Positions 13,101 through 23,843 of a stretch of DNA of 64,000 nucleotides are shown piece by piece. Position numbers and translations under genes: made by a program. Origin of the DNA: Anaeramoeba ignava (lineage: Eukaryota; Metamonada; Anaeramoebidae); the NCBI GenBank assembly GCA_028826165.1, contig JAPDFW010000147.1, forward strand, positions 790,814-854,813, read 5' to 3'. Below the pieces are notes generated by a model. The model saw nothing but the letters and a program-made list of their open reading frames with translations, ran no database searches and had not been told where the DNA came from. Numbering within the stretch: the stretch's first letter is position 1; every line of letters starts with the position of its first letter.

Positions 13101-16100
13101 TGGATTATTTATTAATTTAATTTTAATTATAATAATAAATATTTATTAAATATAAATTATTTACCCTCTATTTTAATAAAAATAAATAATTAATTTTAAT
13201 AATAATAATTAATAATAATTTAATTTAAAATTTATTTTATTTTAAATTTAAATAATAATATTATTTATTATATTAATATTTTGGTATTATTTATTAATTT
13301 AATTTTTAATTATAATAATAAATATTTATTAAATATAAATTATTTACTCTCTATTTTAATAAAGATAAATAATTAATTTTAATAATAATTAATAATAATT
13401 TAATTTAAAATTAATTTTATTTTTAAATTGAAATAATAATATTATTTATTATATTAATATTTTGGATTATTTATTAATTTAATTTTAATTATAATAATAA
13501 ATATTTATTGAATATAAATTATTTACCACCTATTTTAATAAAAATAAATAATTAATTTTAATAATAATTAATAATAATTTAATTTAAAATTAATTTTATT
13601 TTTAAATTAAAATAATAATATTATTTATTATATTAATATTTTAGATTATTTATTAATTTAATTTTAATTATAATAATAAATATTTATTAAATATAAATTA
13701 TTTACCATCTATTTTAATAAAGATAAATAATTAATTTTTAATAATAATTAATAATAATTTAATTTAAAATTAATTTTATTTTTAAATTTAAATAATAATA
13801 TTATTTATTATATTAATATTTTTGGATTATTTATTAATTTAATTTTAATTATAATAATAAATATTTATTAAATATAAATTATTTACCAACTATTTTAATA
13901 AAAATAAATAATTAATTTTAATAATAATTAATAATAATTTAAATTTAAAATTAATTTTTATTTTTAAATTAAAATAATAATATTATTTATTATATTAATT
14001 ATTTTAGATTATTTATTAATTTAATTTTAATTATAATAATAAATATTTATTAAATATAAATTATTTACCCTCTCTATTTTTAATAAAAGATAAATAATTA
14101 ATTTTAATAATAATTAATAATAATTTAATTTAAAATTAATTTTATTTTAAATTTAAAAATAATAATATTATTTATTATATTAATATTTTGGATTATTTAT
14201 TAATTTAATTTTAATTATAATAATAAATATTTATTAAATATAATTTATTTACTATCTATTTTAATAAAAATAAATAATTAATTTTAATAATAATTAATAA
14301 TAATTTAATTTAAAATTAATTTTATTTTTAAATTTAAATAATAATATTATTTATTATATTAATATTTTAGATTATTTATTAATTTAATTTTAATAATAAT
14401 AATAAATATTTATTGAATATAAATTATTTACTCACTATTTTAATAAAGATAAATAATTAATTTTAATAATAATTAATAATAATTTAATTTAAAATTAATT
14501 TTATTTTTAAATTTAAATAATAATATTATTTATTATATTAATATTTTGGATTATTTATTAATTTAATTTTAATTATAATAATAAATATTTATTAAATATA
14601 AATTATTTTACCATCTATTTTAATAAATATAAATAATTAATTTTAATAATAATTAATAATAATTTAATTTAAAATTAATTTTTATTTTTAAATTGAAATA
14701 ATAATATTATTTATTATATTAATATTTTGGATTATTTATTAATTTAATTTTAATTATAATAATAAATATTTATTAAATATAAATTATTTACCATCTATTT
14801 TAATAAAGATAAATAATTAATTTTAATAATAATTAATAATAATTTAATCTAAAATTAATTTTATTTTTAAATTTAAATAATAATATTATTTATTATATTA
14901 ATATTTTGGATTATTTATTAATTTAATTTTAATTATAATAATAAATATTTATTAAATATAAATTATTTACCATCTATTTTAATAAAAGATAAATAATTAA
15001 TTTTAATAATAATTAATAAAATAATTTAATTTAAAATTAATTTTATTTTTAAATTTAAATAATAATATTATTTATTATATTAATATTTTGGATTATTTAT
15101 TAATTTAATTTTAATTATAATAATAAATATTTATTGAATATAAATTATTTACCCTCTTATTTTAATAAAAATAAATAATTAATTTTTTTAATAATAATTA
15201 ATAATAATTTAATTTAAAATTAATTTTATTTTTAAATTGAAATAATAATATTATTGATTATATTAATTATTTGGATTATTTATTAATTTAATTTTAATTA
15301 TAATAATAAATATTTATTAAATATAAATTATTTACCATCTATTTTAATAAAAATAAATAATTAATTTTAATAATAATTAATAATAATTTAATTTAAAATT
15401 AATTTTATTTTAAATTTAAATAATAATATTATTTATTATATTAATATTTTGGATTATTTATTAATTTAATTTTAATTATAATAATAAATATTTATTGAAT
15501 ATAAAAATTATTTATATTTACATCCAAACCATGGACCATAACTTAAACTAGAATAAATTGCATAATTTTGTTTATATGTAAACTTTTCTGGTTTTCTATC
15601 TCCTTTATCATTTCTTAATGAAAAAATAAATGCATTTGAATCATTAATGTCTCCTGTATTTCCATTAAATCCAACTTGAGTAAAACCTCCAAAAATAAAA
15701 TTATCTTTTGTTTTGATAATAACTAATGTTTTTCCTTTCTTATCAACTGCTTTATGCCATTTTTTAGCATTAAATCCATCTTTTTTTGCTGAAAATCCTT
15801 TTTTCATTTTAGAAAAAAAATCATTATCATTTATCCATTCTTGTAATTTCTTAACATATTCAATATCTTTAATAATTCTTGTTTCTGAAAATTGAGGAAA
15901 ATTCTTGCTGATTTCTTCCATTTTCCTTTCATATTCCAAATCTTTTTGATATTGATCTCGATATTTATCAAAAATAGGTTGCATTTTCTCAATTTCTTTT
16001 TGATTATCTTGAATAACTTTGTTTTGAATATCAACTAAAAAAGATTTAGGAAAAAAATCAAATTGTTTTAATTTATCAAAATCTTGTTTTGAAATTGAAT

Positions 16101-16863
16101 CTTTATCAAATAATGAAAAAAAAGAATGAAATAATCTTTTCTTTTCAATTCCCTTTTCTTTTTCTTTTTCTTTTTCTTTCTTTCCTTTTAATCTTTCATT
16201 TCTTTTTTCAATCCAATTATTTAAAAATTGAAAAAAATCAAATTGAAAAATTTCTTTTTTTTCTTGTTTAAATTGAATAAATTTGATAATTTCTTCTTTA
16301 GTTAAATTGAATAAATTTTCATTATTTTGAATTTGGGAAAAATTTTGATTTATTAATTCAAAACATTTTATTTCAATTTCATTTAGTTTTAAATTTCGAT
16401 TTTGGAATAAAAATTGGAAAAAATTTGAATAATTAATTGAATTTGAAATTTTTTTTTGAATAATTTCTTTCAATAAATTTAATTTAAAATAAATTGAAAT
16501 TTCTAATAATTGGATAAGATTTTCTTGATTCTCAAAAGAAATATTTCCATAATAAATATAACTCAAAATTGATTCCATTTCTTTTTTATTAAATTGATTT
16601 AAAGAAATAGAAAGAGATTCTTGCCTTAATGACTCATTAAAAAAAGGAGATCTTGAAGATAAAATTGATTTATGAACTTTAATTTCAAAAGGATTTGATT
16701 TATTCTCAACAAAAATTGAAAAATCTTTAAATGAATTTCCATTTAAAAGGTTTGAATAATCTTTAATTAAATTTTTTGTTACTTTTTTTTCTAAATTTTT
16801 CATTTCATTTTCATTTTGATTTTGATTTGCATTTTCAATTTGGTTGTTATTATTATTATCCAT
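10121..16863 (-). CDS. BTB-BACK-TLDc domain protein with giant intron
   Basis: Exon 1 is 16863-15522 and the terminal exon 10284-10121; joined directly (phase 1) they give 501 aa, close to the 494 aa of the intronless paralog at 51264-52748. An N-terminal Asn-rich stretch is followed by BTB (about 35-130; FEIKVHKSILSSRSPFF), a BACK-like helical region (130-250, partly replaced by a Lys/Glu run), a coiled-coil linker and a TLDc domain (320-501): GFSAKKDGFNAKKWHKA, TLVIIKTKDNFIFGGFT, SYGPWFG, then in the last exon DILVNSKLQSGCSNFGKSYN and WVVDELETYFI. The last exon supplies the final TLDc strand, so the unspliced stop at 15508 would truncate the fold. TLDc proteins are linked to oxidative-stress resistance and V-ATPase regulation; BTB-BACK proteins often pair with Cullin-3. 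Specific partners are unknown here. Confidence 0.85.
10285..15521 (-). repeat. Array of about 29 tandem ~180-bp intron-like units inside one intron
   Basis: The 5.2-kb interval between the two coding exons is a head-to-tail array of a unit of about 178-181 bp. Read on the minus strand, each unit begins GTAAATAATTTATATTTAATAAATA and ends TTTTTATTAAAATAG, as a GT-AG intron would. At 28 junctions the AG of one unit is separated from the GT of the next by three bases (ATG 8 times, AGG 5, AGA 4, ATA 4, TTG 2, ATT 2, GTG 1, TGA 1); one junction (about 14066) has five (AGAGG). Junctions fall at about 10463, 10642, 10820, 11001 and so on to 15331. Copies differ by small indels and point changes. Direct first-donor to last-acceptor splicing gives an in-frame TLDc domain. 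Confidence 0.88.
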
Positions 16864-18030
16864 TGTTTTTTGTTTTTTGTTTTTTGTGTTTTTGTGTTTT
16901 TGTTTTTTGTTGTTTTTTTGTTTTTGTTTTAAAAAAAAAAGGAAAAAAATGAAAAAAAAAAATGGATTTTGAAAATAAATAAAAATATAAAAATGAGAAT
17001 AAATTTAAATTAATAATTAATTTAATTTTCTTTTTAATTTATTATTTTAAATTAATTTATTAATAAATTATTATTATTTTTATTAATTTTTATTATTAAA
17101 AAAAAGGAAAATTATTTTAATTTAATTTTTAATTTAATTTTTTTTTTGGAATTTAAAAATTATTAATAAATTTAAATTTTAAAAACAAATTTCTAAATTA
17201 ATATTAATTCAATTTAATTCAAAAAGATAAAATTTTTAATTTCAAAAATCAATTTTCTCAAGAAATATTTTTAAATAATAAAATATTTAAATCTAAAAAC
17301 ATTAAATTATTTTTTTTAATAATAAAATTAAATATTAAAATTATATTTTTAAATTAATTTATAAATTAAATATTAAATTAAACCTATTTTCATTTTTATA
17401 TTTATATGTTTTTAATATTTAAATAATAAAATATTTAAATCTAAAACAATAAATTATTATTTTAATAATAAAATTAAATATTAAATTATATTTTTAAATT
17501 AATTTATAAATTAAATATTAAATCAAATCTATTCTTATTTTTATATTTATATGTTAAATATTTAAATAATAAAAAATATTTAAATCTAAAAACATTAAAT
17601 TATTATTTTTTTAATAATAAAATTAAATATTAAATTATATTTTTAAATTAATTTATAAATTAAATATTAAATTAAATCTATTTTCATTTTTATATTTTTA
17701 TGTTAAATATTTAAATAAGAAAATATTTAAATCTAAAACATTAAATTATTATTTTAATAATAAAATTAAATATTAAATTATATTTTTAAATTAATTTATA
17801 AATTAAATATTAAATTAAATCTATTCTCATTTTTCATATTTTATATGTTAAATATTTAAATAATAAAATATTTAAATATAAAACATTAAATTATTATTTT
17901 AATAATAAAATTAAATATTAAATTATATTTTTAAATTAATTTATAAATTAAATATTAAATTAAACTGATTTCATTTTTCATTTTTCATTTTTCATTTTCA
18001 AATTTTTATTTTTTAAATTGTTTTAATAAA
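16864..18030. repeat. Divergent intergenic region with ~144-bp tandem repeat (five copies)
   Basis: Lies between divergent start codons. From about 17240 to 17990 a unit of about 144-147 bp is repeated five times, marked by AAATCTAAAACATTAAATT at about 17291, 17438, 17582, 17726 and 17870. Each copy ends with a TCTATTTTCATTTTTATAT segment. The last copy runs into a CATTTTT-rich tract (17966-18000) directly upstream of the next gene. On the other side, T/G-rich TTTTTGT repeats precede the BTB start. No coding signal. Confidence 0.7.
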
Positions 18031-20571
18031 ATGAATTCTTTAGAAAATTGTTTAAAACTTCTTTCAGGTGAAACAAATGAAGAAAAATTTGCAGGACTTT
18101 TTTTAGTAACTAAAATTATTAAAAATGACGATCAAGTTACAATAAAGAAAGTAGCAGAAGCAGTTGGACTTGATTTTGTTACAAAATTATTAAATTCTAA
18201 ATCAAGTAAGTTTATAATTTAATTTAAAAAAAAATTCAATTAAAAATAAATTATTTTTTTTTAAATTTAAGTTGAAGAAGAATCAAATATTCAAGCAGAA
18301 CTTGGACTTCATATTATTTCTGCGTTTGTTTTAGATCCAGAACTTGCACAAGCTTCACAAATGAAAAAAACGGTTTTTCCAGTTTTATTAAATTTTTTAG
18401 GAGATCAAAAAGAAGAATTACAACAAGATTTTGTTATTGAATCATTTAAAATATTAAATTATATATTATATTATAATCCTGAAGATCGAGGATTAATACA
18501 TTTTATTCAAAATTCAGAAGCAGTTGAAAATGCTTTTATTGGATTTTTACGTTTAGAAGATGAAGGTAAGAAATAATTGAAAAAATTAATTTAAATTTAA
18601 ATTTAAATCAAAAAATTAATTCAAAATTAAAAAAAAATATTTTTAGAGGAAACTCTTTTAAATACAATTTATGTAATCCAAATACTCTTCCGTCTTTTAA
18701 ATGATCAAAATTCTATCAAAAAACAAATTTGTCATGCTCTTCTTTCTAGACTTACTAAAATTTTCAAAGAAAATCAATCAGAACTTAAATTTATCGTTTT
18801 AGATTTTCTTGTTGATTTATTGTTTTCACAAGGAAGTTTTCGAATTGAATCAAAAGAAATAGAAAATGAAACATTAAATAATCTTCGCGAAGGAATTAAA
18901 AATATATTGATAAATTTAGTAGGACAAACACAAAGAGAACAAACATTTAAACTTATAGCTGGATGTTTAACAAAATTTGGAGAATCATGGGCAATTGAAC
19001 AAGAAGAAGAAGAAAAATCAAATGATAATAATAATAATAATGATATTAATATTGAGATTGAAAATGAAAATGAAATTCAACAAAAAAAAAATATTCAACA
19101 AAAATCATCCAATTTAAAATTTGAAGAAAAAAACAAAAAAGTGCAAAAAAACTCAGAATTTATTGAATTATTTATTCGGTTAACTTATATTGAAATTCGA
19201 CTTATTTTGGAGGATTATGAACACGAACAAATCAAAATCAACACATATTTGCCTTATTTACTTTTGATAATGGAGCATTCAACAAACTTTCTTTCATTAG
19301 AACGGTCTGAATTTGAAGGATTACGAAGCAAACAAACAAAAACAAAAATAGCAGCAAAATGGATTGATTTGGCAAATTTTGAGTTGAGTAAGGTTCACTC
19401 AGTTATGCTTGAAACATTAAGTGTTGTGATTCAATTTCTCAAGTTAATTGAACATGATGAAAAGATTTGGCAGCCTCTTTTGTATTCTCTTTCACCAGTT
19501 ATCCGTATTTTTGGATTGTGGATGACACATAAAAATATATCAAACCGACAAGATGTCATTTCGCTTATTCCTTTTATCACCAAAATCATTTCTAAATCAG
19601 GAGAATTTTCAAACGATTTGGTTGCGTTTATTCTTCCTGGAATATTTCATATAAGCTCAAAAGAGAAAGAAGAACAAAATTTATTTGCAAATGAAGAACT
19701 GATGGAATTGGTAGTCTCGTTTGCTAATAATAATCTCAATGAATTGATGCAGGAAAACTACCAGAAAGGCAACCAAGAGGAATTAATTGGATCTATTTTT
19801 GGAACGTTGTTAAATTTAGTCAAATATATTATTTATCACATTAACAAAGTTAAATCGGAACAAAAAAATCTCCTTTTAAATCTCCAAAAATTACAGCCAA
19901 CAATTTTGAGATCAATCAAAATGACTCAAGAAATTTTCAACCAGAAAAACATTATGGAAAATAAGGAAATTGTTGGTATTAGTTTTGTTGGATCTTATTT
20001 ATCTGCTCTTGTTGCTTCAATGCTTAGATTGGGTTCTATTTTTGATGAAATGTATTCTCCAGCATTTTTTGTTCATGAATATTTATATCGAATTTTAATT
20101 TTCAAAACACAAAGTCAAGATTCATCCATTTGGGAAAATTGCCGTGTTTTTTGGTTATCCACAATTACAGAATTAGGGCATTTTATGGCGACATTTTCAC
20201 ATTCAAAATCAAAATCAAAACCAAAATCCATTTCGAATTCAATTGCAAAATTAAATTTAAATTCAAATCAAAATTCAAATCAAAATCAAAATTCAAATTC
20301 AAATTCAAATTCAAATTCAAATTTTGATTACTTACCTTTATTAATTAAATCAGGTTGGATTCAAGATTTCCTTTTAATTCTTGATTCAAACAAAGAACAT
20401 TTTTTACTTAGATTTTCTGATCAAGAATTAATTGATTCTATTGATTTTTTCTTTTCTTCTTTAGTTTTAATAGGAAAAAATGAAATTAAAAAATACATTT
20501 TAGAAAAAAAAGGAATTGAAATTGCAGAAATGTATAAATTAAAATTATTAAAGAAAGAATTAGAAAAATAA
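18031..20571 (+). CDS. Neurochondrin-family protein
   Basis: Three exons, 18031-18205, 18272-18565 and 18647-20571 (797 aa); introns are 66 and 81 nt. The start reads LENCLKLLSGETNEEKFAGL followed by LFLVTKIIKNDD and AVGLDFVTKLLNSK, then LGLHIISAFVLDPELA, matching the N-terminal signature of neurochondrin (helical, armadillo-like repeats, cytosolic). The middle has an insertion rich in Asn, Glu and Gln (about residues 215-255), and near residue 690 there is an NSNQNSNQ tract built from CAAAATTCAAAT repeats. Most of the rest is alpha-helical. In animals neurochondrin acts in neurite growth and receptor signalling; its role in protists is unknown. The start ATG follows a CATTTTT tract. Confidence 0.85.
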
Positions 20572-20727
20572 AATTAAAAAGAAAATTTAAAAATAAAATT
20601 TAAAAAGAATTTAAAAAGAATTTCTTTGTTTTATTTTTGAATTCAAAAATTTAAAAATGAAAAAAATGAAAAATGAAAAATTTTTGAATGAAATTTTTGA
20701 TTGAAATTTTTGATTGAATGTTTTTTT

Positions 20728-23334
20728 TTAATATTCGAGTTTTTTTGGAATTTCCCAAGAAAATTCTTCTCTTCCAAAATGACCATAAGTTGAAGTTTTT
20801 GTATAAATAGGATTCAAAAGACCCAATTCCTTAATAATATAAAAAGGACGTAAATCAAAGTTCTTTTTAATAATTTCAACAAGTTTTCGATCAGAAACTT
20901 TTCCAGTACCATAAGAATCAACAAAAATAGAAAGAGGCTCAGAAACACCTATTGAGTAAGAAACCTGGACAAGACAACGCTTAGCCAAACCAGCATGAAC
21001 AATTGATTTAGCGATCCAACGACAAGCATAAGCAGCGGAACGATCAACTTTTGATGGATCTTTTCCAGAAAAGCAACCACCACCATGAGCACCCCATCCA
21101 CCATATGTATCCACAATAATCTTGCGACCTTGAAAACGAAAAAAAACACAAAGAATAACTTGTTAAGTGGGTTTTATTGAGATCCAAACCCAAAAAAAAA
21201 AATCCTCGCTCAACCAGCTCGATTCAAGATTGATCTTGATCATGCTGTTTCGTGAAAGGACACGGAAACAATAACCCGTGCCGAAGAAAGTATGTTTTTA
21301 ATCAAGAAGAAGAAGAGAAAAGTTCTTGAAGGAACTGGTTGGCTTGGCAAAAATTAAAAAGGGGTTAAAAAATGGGAAAAAATTTTTTTTTTTTTGCGAA
21401 TTTTTTTTGCGAATTTTTTTTTTATGAAGAAGAAGAAAAAAATTAGAAATAAAACGAAATAAATACCTGTAAGTCCTGCGTCTCCAAGAGGACCTCCCTC
21501 AACAAATTTTCCTGAGGGATTTAAATGGTAAACAGTTTTGTCATCTAAGTACTTTTCAGGGATAACTGGGGTGATCACTTCGCGTTTAAGATCTTCGCGA
21601 ATTTTTTGGTTGTCAACTTCCTCGACATGTTGGGTCGAGATGAGGACTGTATGAACTCGCACTGGCGTGAGGCTTCCGTCTTGATTCTTTTTGTATTCGA
21701 CGGTAATTTGCGTTTTCCCGTCAGGAAGCATCCATGGAAGGATATTTTTCTTCCGCACCTCAGCTAAGCGCATTGCCAGCTGAGATGCAAGCCAATGCGA
21801 GAGTGGCATATAATTTGGTGTCTCGTCTGTTGCATACCCAAACATTATCCCTTGATCTCCTGCTGTCATATCTTCTGGTTTTTTATCTTTGTGTACTGCT
21901 TGTGCTATTTGTCCGTTTTGTTCTTCTATTGCTACTAATACGTTGCATGTTCGTGAGTCAAATCCTTTTTTGGAATCGTCGTATCCAATTTCTCGGATTT
22001 TGTTTCGGATGATTTTTTGGTAATCTAAATGTGCTGTTGTTGAGATTTCTCCAAATACTAATACCATTCCTGTTTTAACAGCGCATTCTTTATTAATTTT
22101 ATTTAATTTTATTTAAATTTATATAAATAATTTTATTTAATTTTATTTAAATTTTATATAAATAATTTTAATTAATTTTATATAAATAATTTTAATTAAT
22201 TTTATATAAATAATTTTAATTAATTTTATATAAATAATTTTAATTAATTTTATATAAATAATTTTAATTAATTTTATATAATTAATTTTAATTAAATTTA
22301 TATAATTAATTTTATTTAATTTTATATAAATAATTTATTTAAATTTATATAATTAATTCTAATTAAATTTTATATAATTAATTTTATTTAATTTTATATA
22401 AATAATTTTAATTAAATTTATATAATTAATTTTATTTAAATTTATATAAATAATTTTATTTAATTTTATATAATTAATTTTAATTAAATTTATATAAATA
22501 ATTTTAATTAAATTTATATAAATAATTCTAATTAATTTTATACAATTAATTTTAATTAAATTTATATAAATAATTTTATTTAAATTTATATAATAATTTT
22601 ATTTAAATTTATATAATTAATTTTATTTAAATTTATATAAATTAATTTTATTTAATTTTTTTAAATAAATAATTTTATTTAATTTTATATAAATAATTTT
22701 ATTTAATTTTATATAAATAATTTTATTTAATTTTTTATATAAATAATTTTATTTAATTTATATAAATAATTTTTATTTAAATTTATATAAATAATTTTAT
22801 ATTAATTTTAATTTAAATTTATATAAATAATTTTATTTAAATTTATATAATTAATTTTAATTAAATTTATATAATTAATTTTAATTAAATTTATATTAAT
22901 TTTATTTAAATTTATATAATTAATTTTATTTAAATTTATATAATTAATTTTATATAAATAATTTTATTTAAATTTATATAATTAATTTTATATTAATTTT
23001 ATATAAATAATGTTATTTTATATAATTAATTTTATTTAAATTGATGTTCCAAATTGTTACAAAAAAGAAATTATTAATCTTTTTGAAATCTGATTAAAAT
23101 AATTAAAATTTTGTTAATCCAAAAATAATTAAAAAAAAAAATTTTTTTTCTTTCTTTTGTTTTTTTGTTTTTTTTAAATAAATAATTTTTTATTTATTTA
23201 CCACAAGCAACTTTTGAATTAGGATCAACTTTTAAACATTCATCTAAAATAGAATCAGAGATTTGGTCACATATTTTATCAGGATGACCTTCAGTAACTG
23301 ATTCTGAAGAAAATAAAAAATTTCCGTTATCCAT
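20728..23334 (-). CDS. S-adenosylmethionine synthase
   Basis: Exons 23334-23202, 22087-21467 and 21128-20728; phases fit and give 384 aa, the usual family length. Exon 1 carries [20 protein letters not shown]; exon 2 the [14 protein letters not shown] strand, [13 protein letters not shown], and [20 protein letters not shown]; exon 3 [37 protein letters not shown] and the C-terminal region ending in [15 protein letters not shown]. These are the methionine-, ATP- and metal-binding motifs. The enzyme makes S-adenosylmethionine from methionine and ATP in the cytosol. The coding exons are clearly richer in GC than neighbouring genes, as expected for a highly expressed gene. Intron 1 is a 1.1-kb AT repeat; intron 2 holds an unusual GC-rich element. 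The 3' end is convergent with the neurochondrin gene, 156 bp apart. Confidence 0.95.
21185..21345. other. GC-richer structured element inside SAM synthase intron 2
   Basis: The 338-nt intron (21129-21466) contains about 150 bp with ordinary base composition, unlike every other intron here. Inverted repeats are visible: GGGTTT/AAACCC (about 21162-21190), TCAAGAT/ATCTTGA (about 21223-21238), and CACGG/CCGTG (about 21261-21281). It could be an intron-encoded small RNA (snoRNA-like) or a regulatory RNA structure. I could not place convincing C/D or H/ACA boxes, so class and strand are open. Confidence 0.35.
22088..23201 (-). repeat. 1.1-kb repeat intron 1 of the SAM synthase gene
   Basis: GT-AG bounded. 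About 22082-23040 consists of a 21-23-nt unit of the type ATATAAATAATTTTAATTAA with ATTTAATTTT and TTAAATTT variants. About 100 bp of unique sequence (23041-23160) lie on the donor side. Confidence 0.75.
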
Positions 23335-23843
23335 TCTATTGTAAGAAAAAAAAAATGAAAAAGAAAAAAATGAAAAAAAAAAATTTAAAAAATAAAAGCT
23401 GAGTCATAAAAATTGAGTTGTTAAAACTTTTTTTAATTAAAAAATAAAATTAAAATTAAAAAATTAAATTAAAAAAATTAAAAAATTATAAAAAAGGGGT
23501 TCTTTTTTTCCATTTAAAAAATTCAATTAAAAAATAAAATCCAAATCAGAAAAATTTAAGATCAATTTTGATGAAATAATTTTGATCTTTTTCTTTTCAA
23601 TTTTTATTTTAAAAATAAAAGATTATTTTGTAATGAAATTATTTTAAAATTCAATTTCCTTTTTATTTCCTTTTTAAATTAAATTAAAATTCAATTTCCT
23701 TTTTTAGATTAATTTCCTTTTTATTTTAGATTTATTTTGATTAAAATTTTAATTAAAAATAAGAGATTATTTTGTAATGAAATAATATTAGATTAATTTC
23801 CTTTTTATTTTAGATTTATTTTGATTAAAATTTTATTTCTTTT
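23335..23843. other. AT-rich intergenic region with a short direct duplication
   Basis: Immediately upstream of the SAM synthase start on the minus strand are CATTTTT-type tracts. A segment AAGAGATTATTTTGTAATGAAAT occurs twice (about 23608-23632 and 23760-23783), as does AATTTCCTTTTTATTTTAGATT. No gene seen. Confidence 0.45.

Noticed and set aside
10285-15521. CRISPR array
   Set aside because: No conserved short repeat with unique spacers; the whole ~180-bp unit is repeated, in a eukaryotic intron.
22082-23040. Possible origin of replication or centromere from extreme AT richness
   Set aside because: It is bounded by GT and AG and sits between SAM synthase exons; no independent evidence for such a function.
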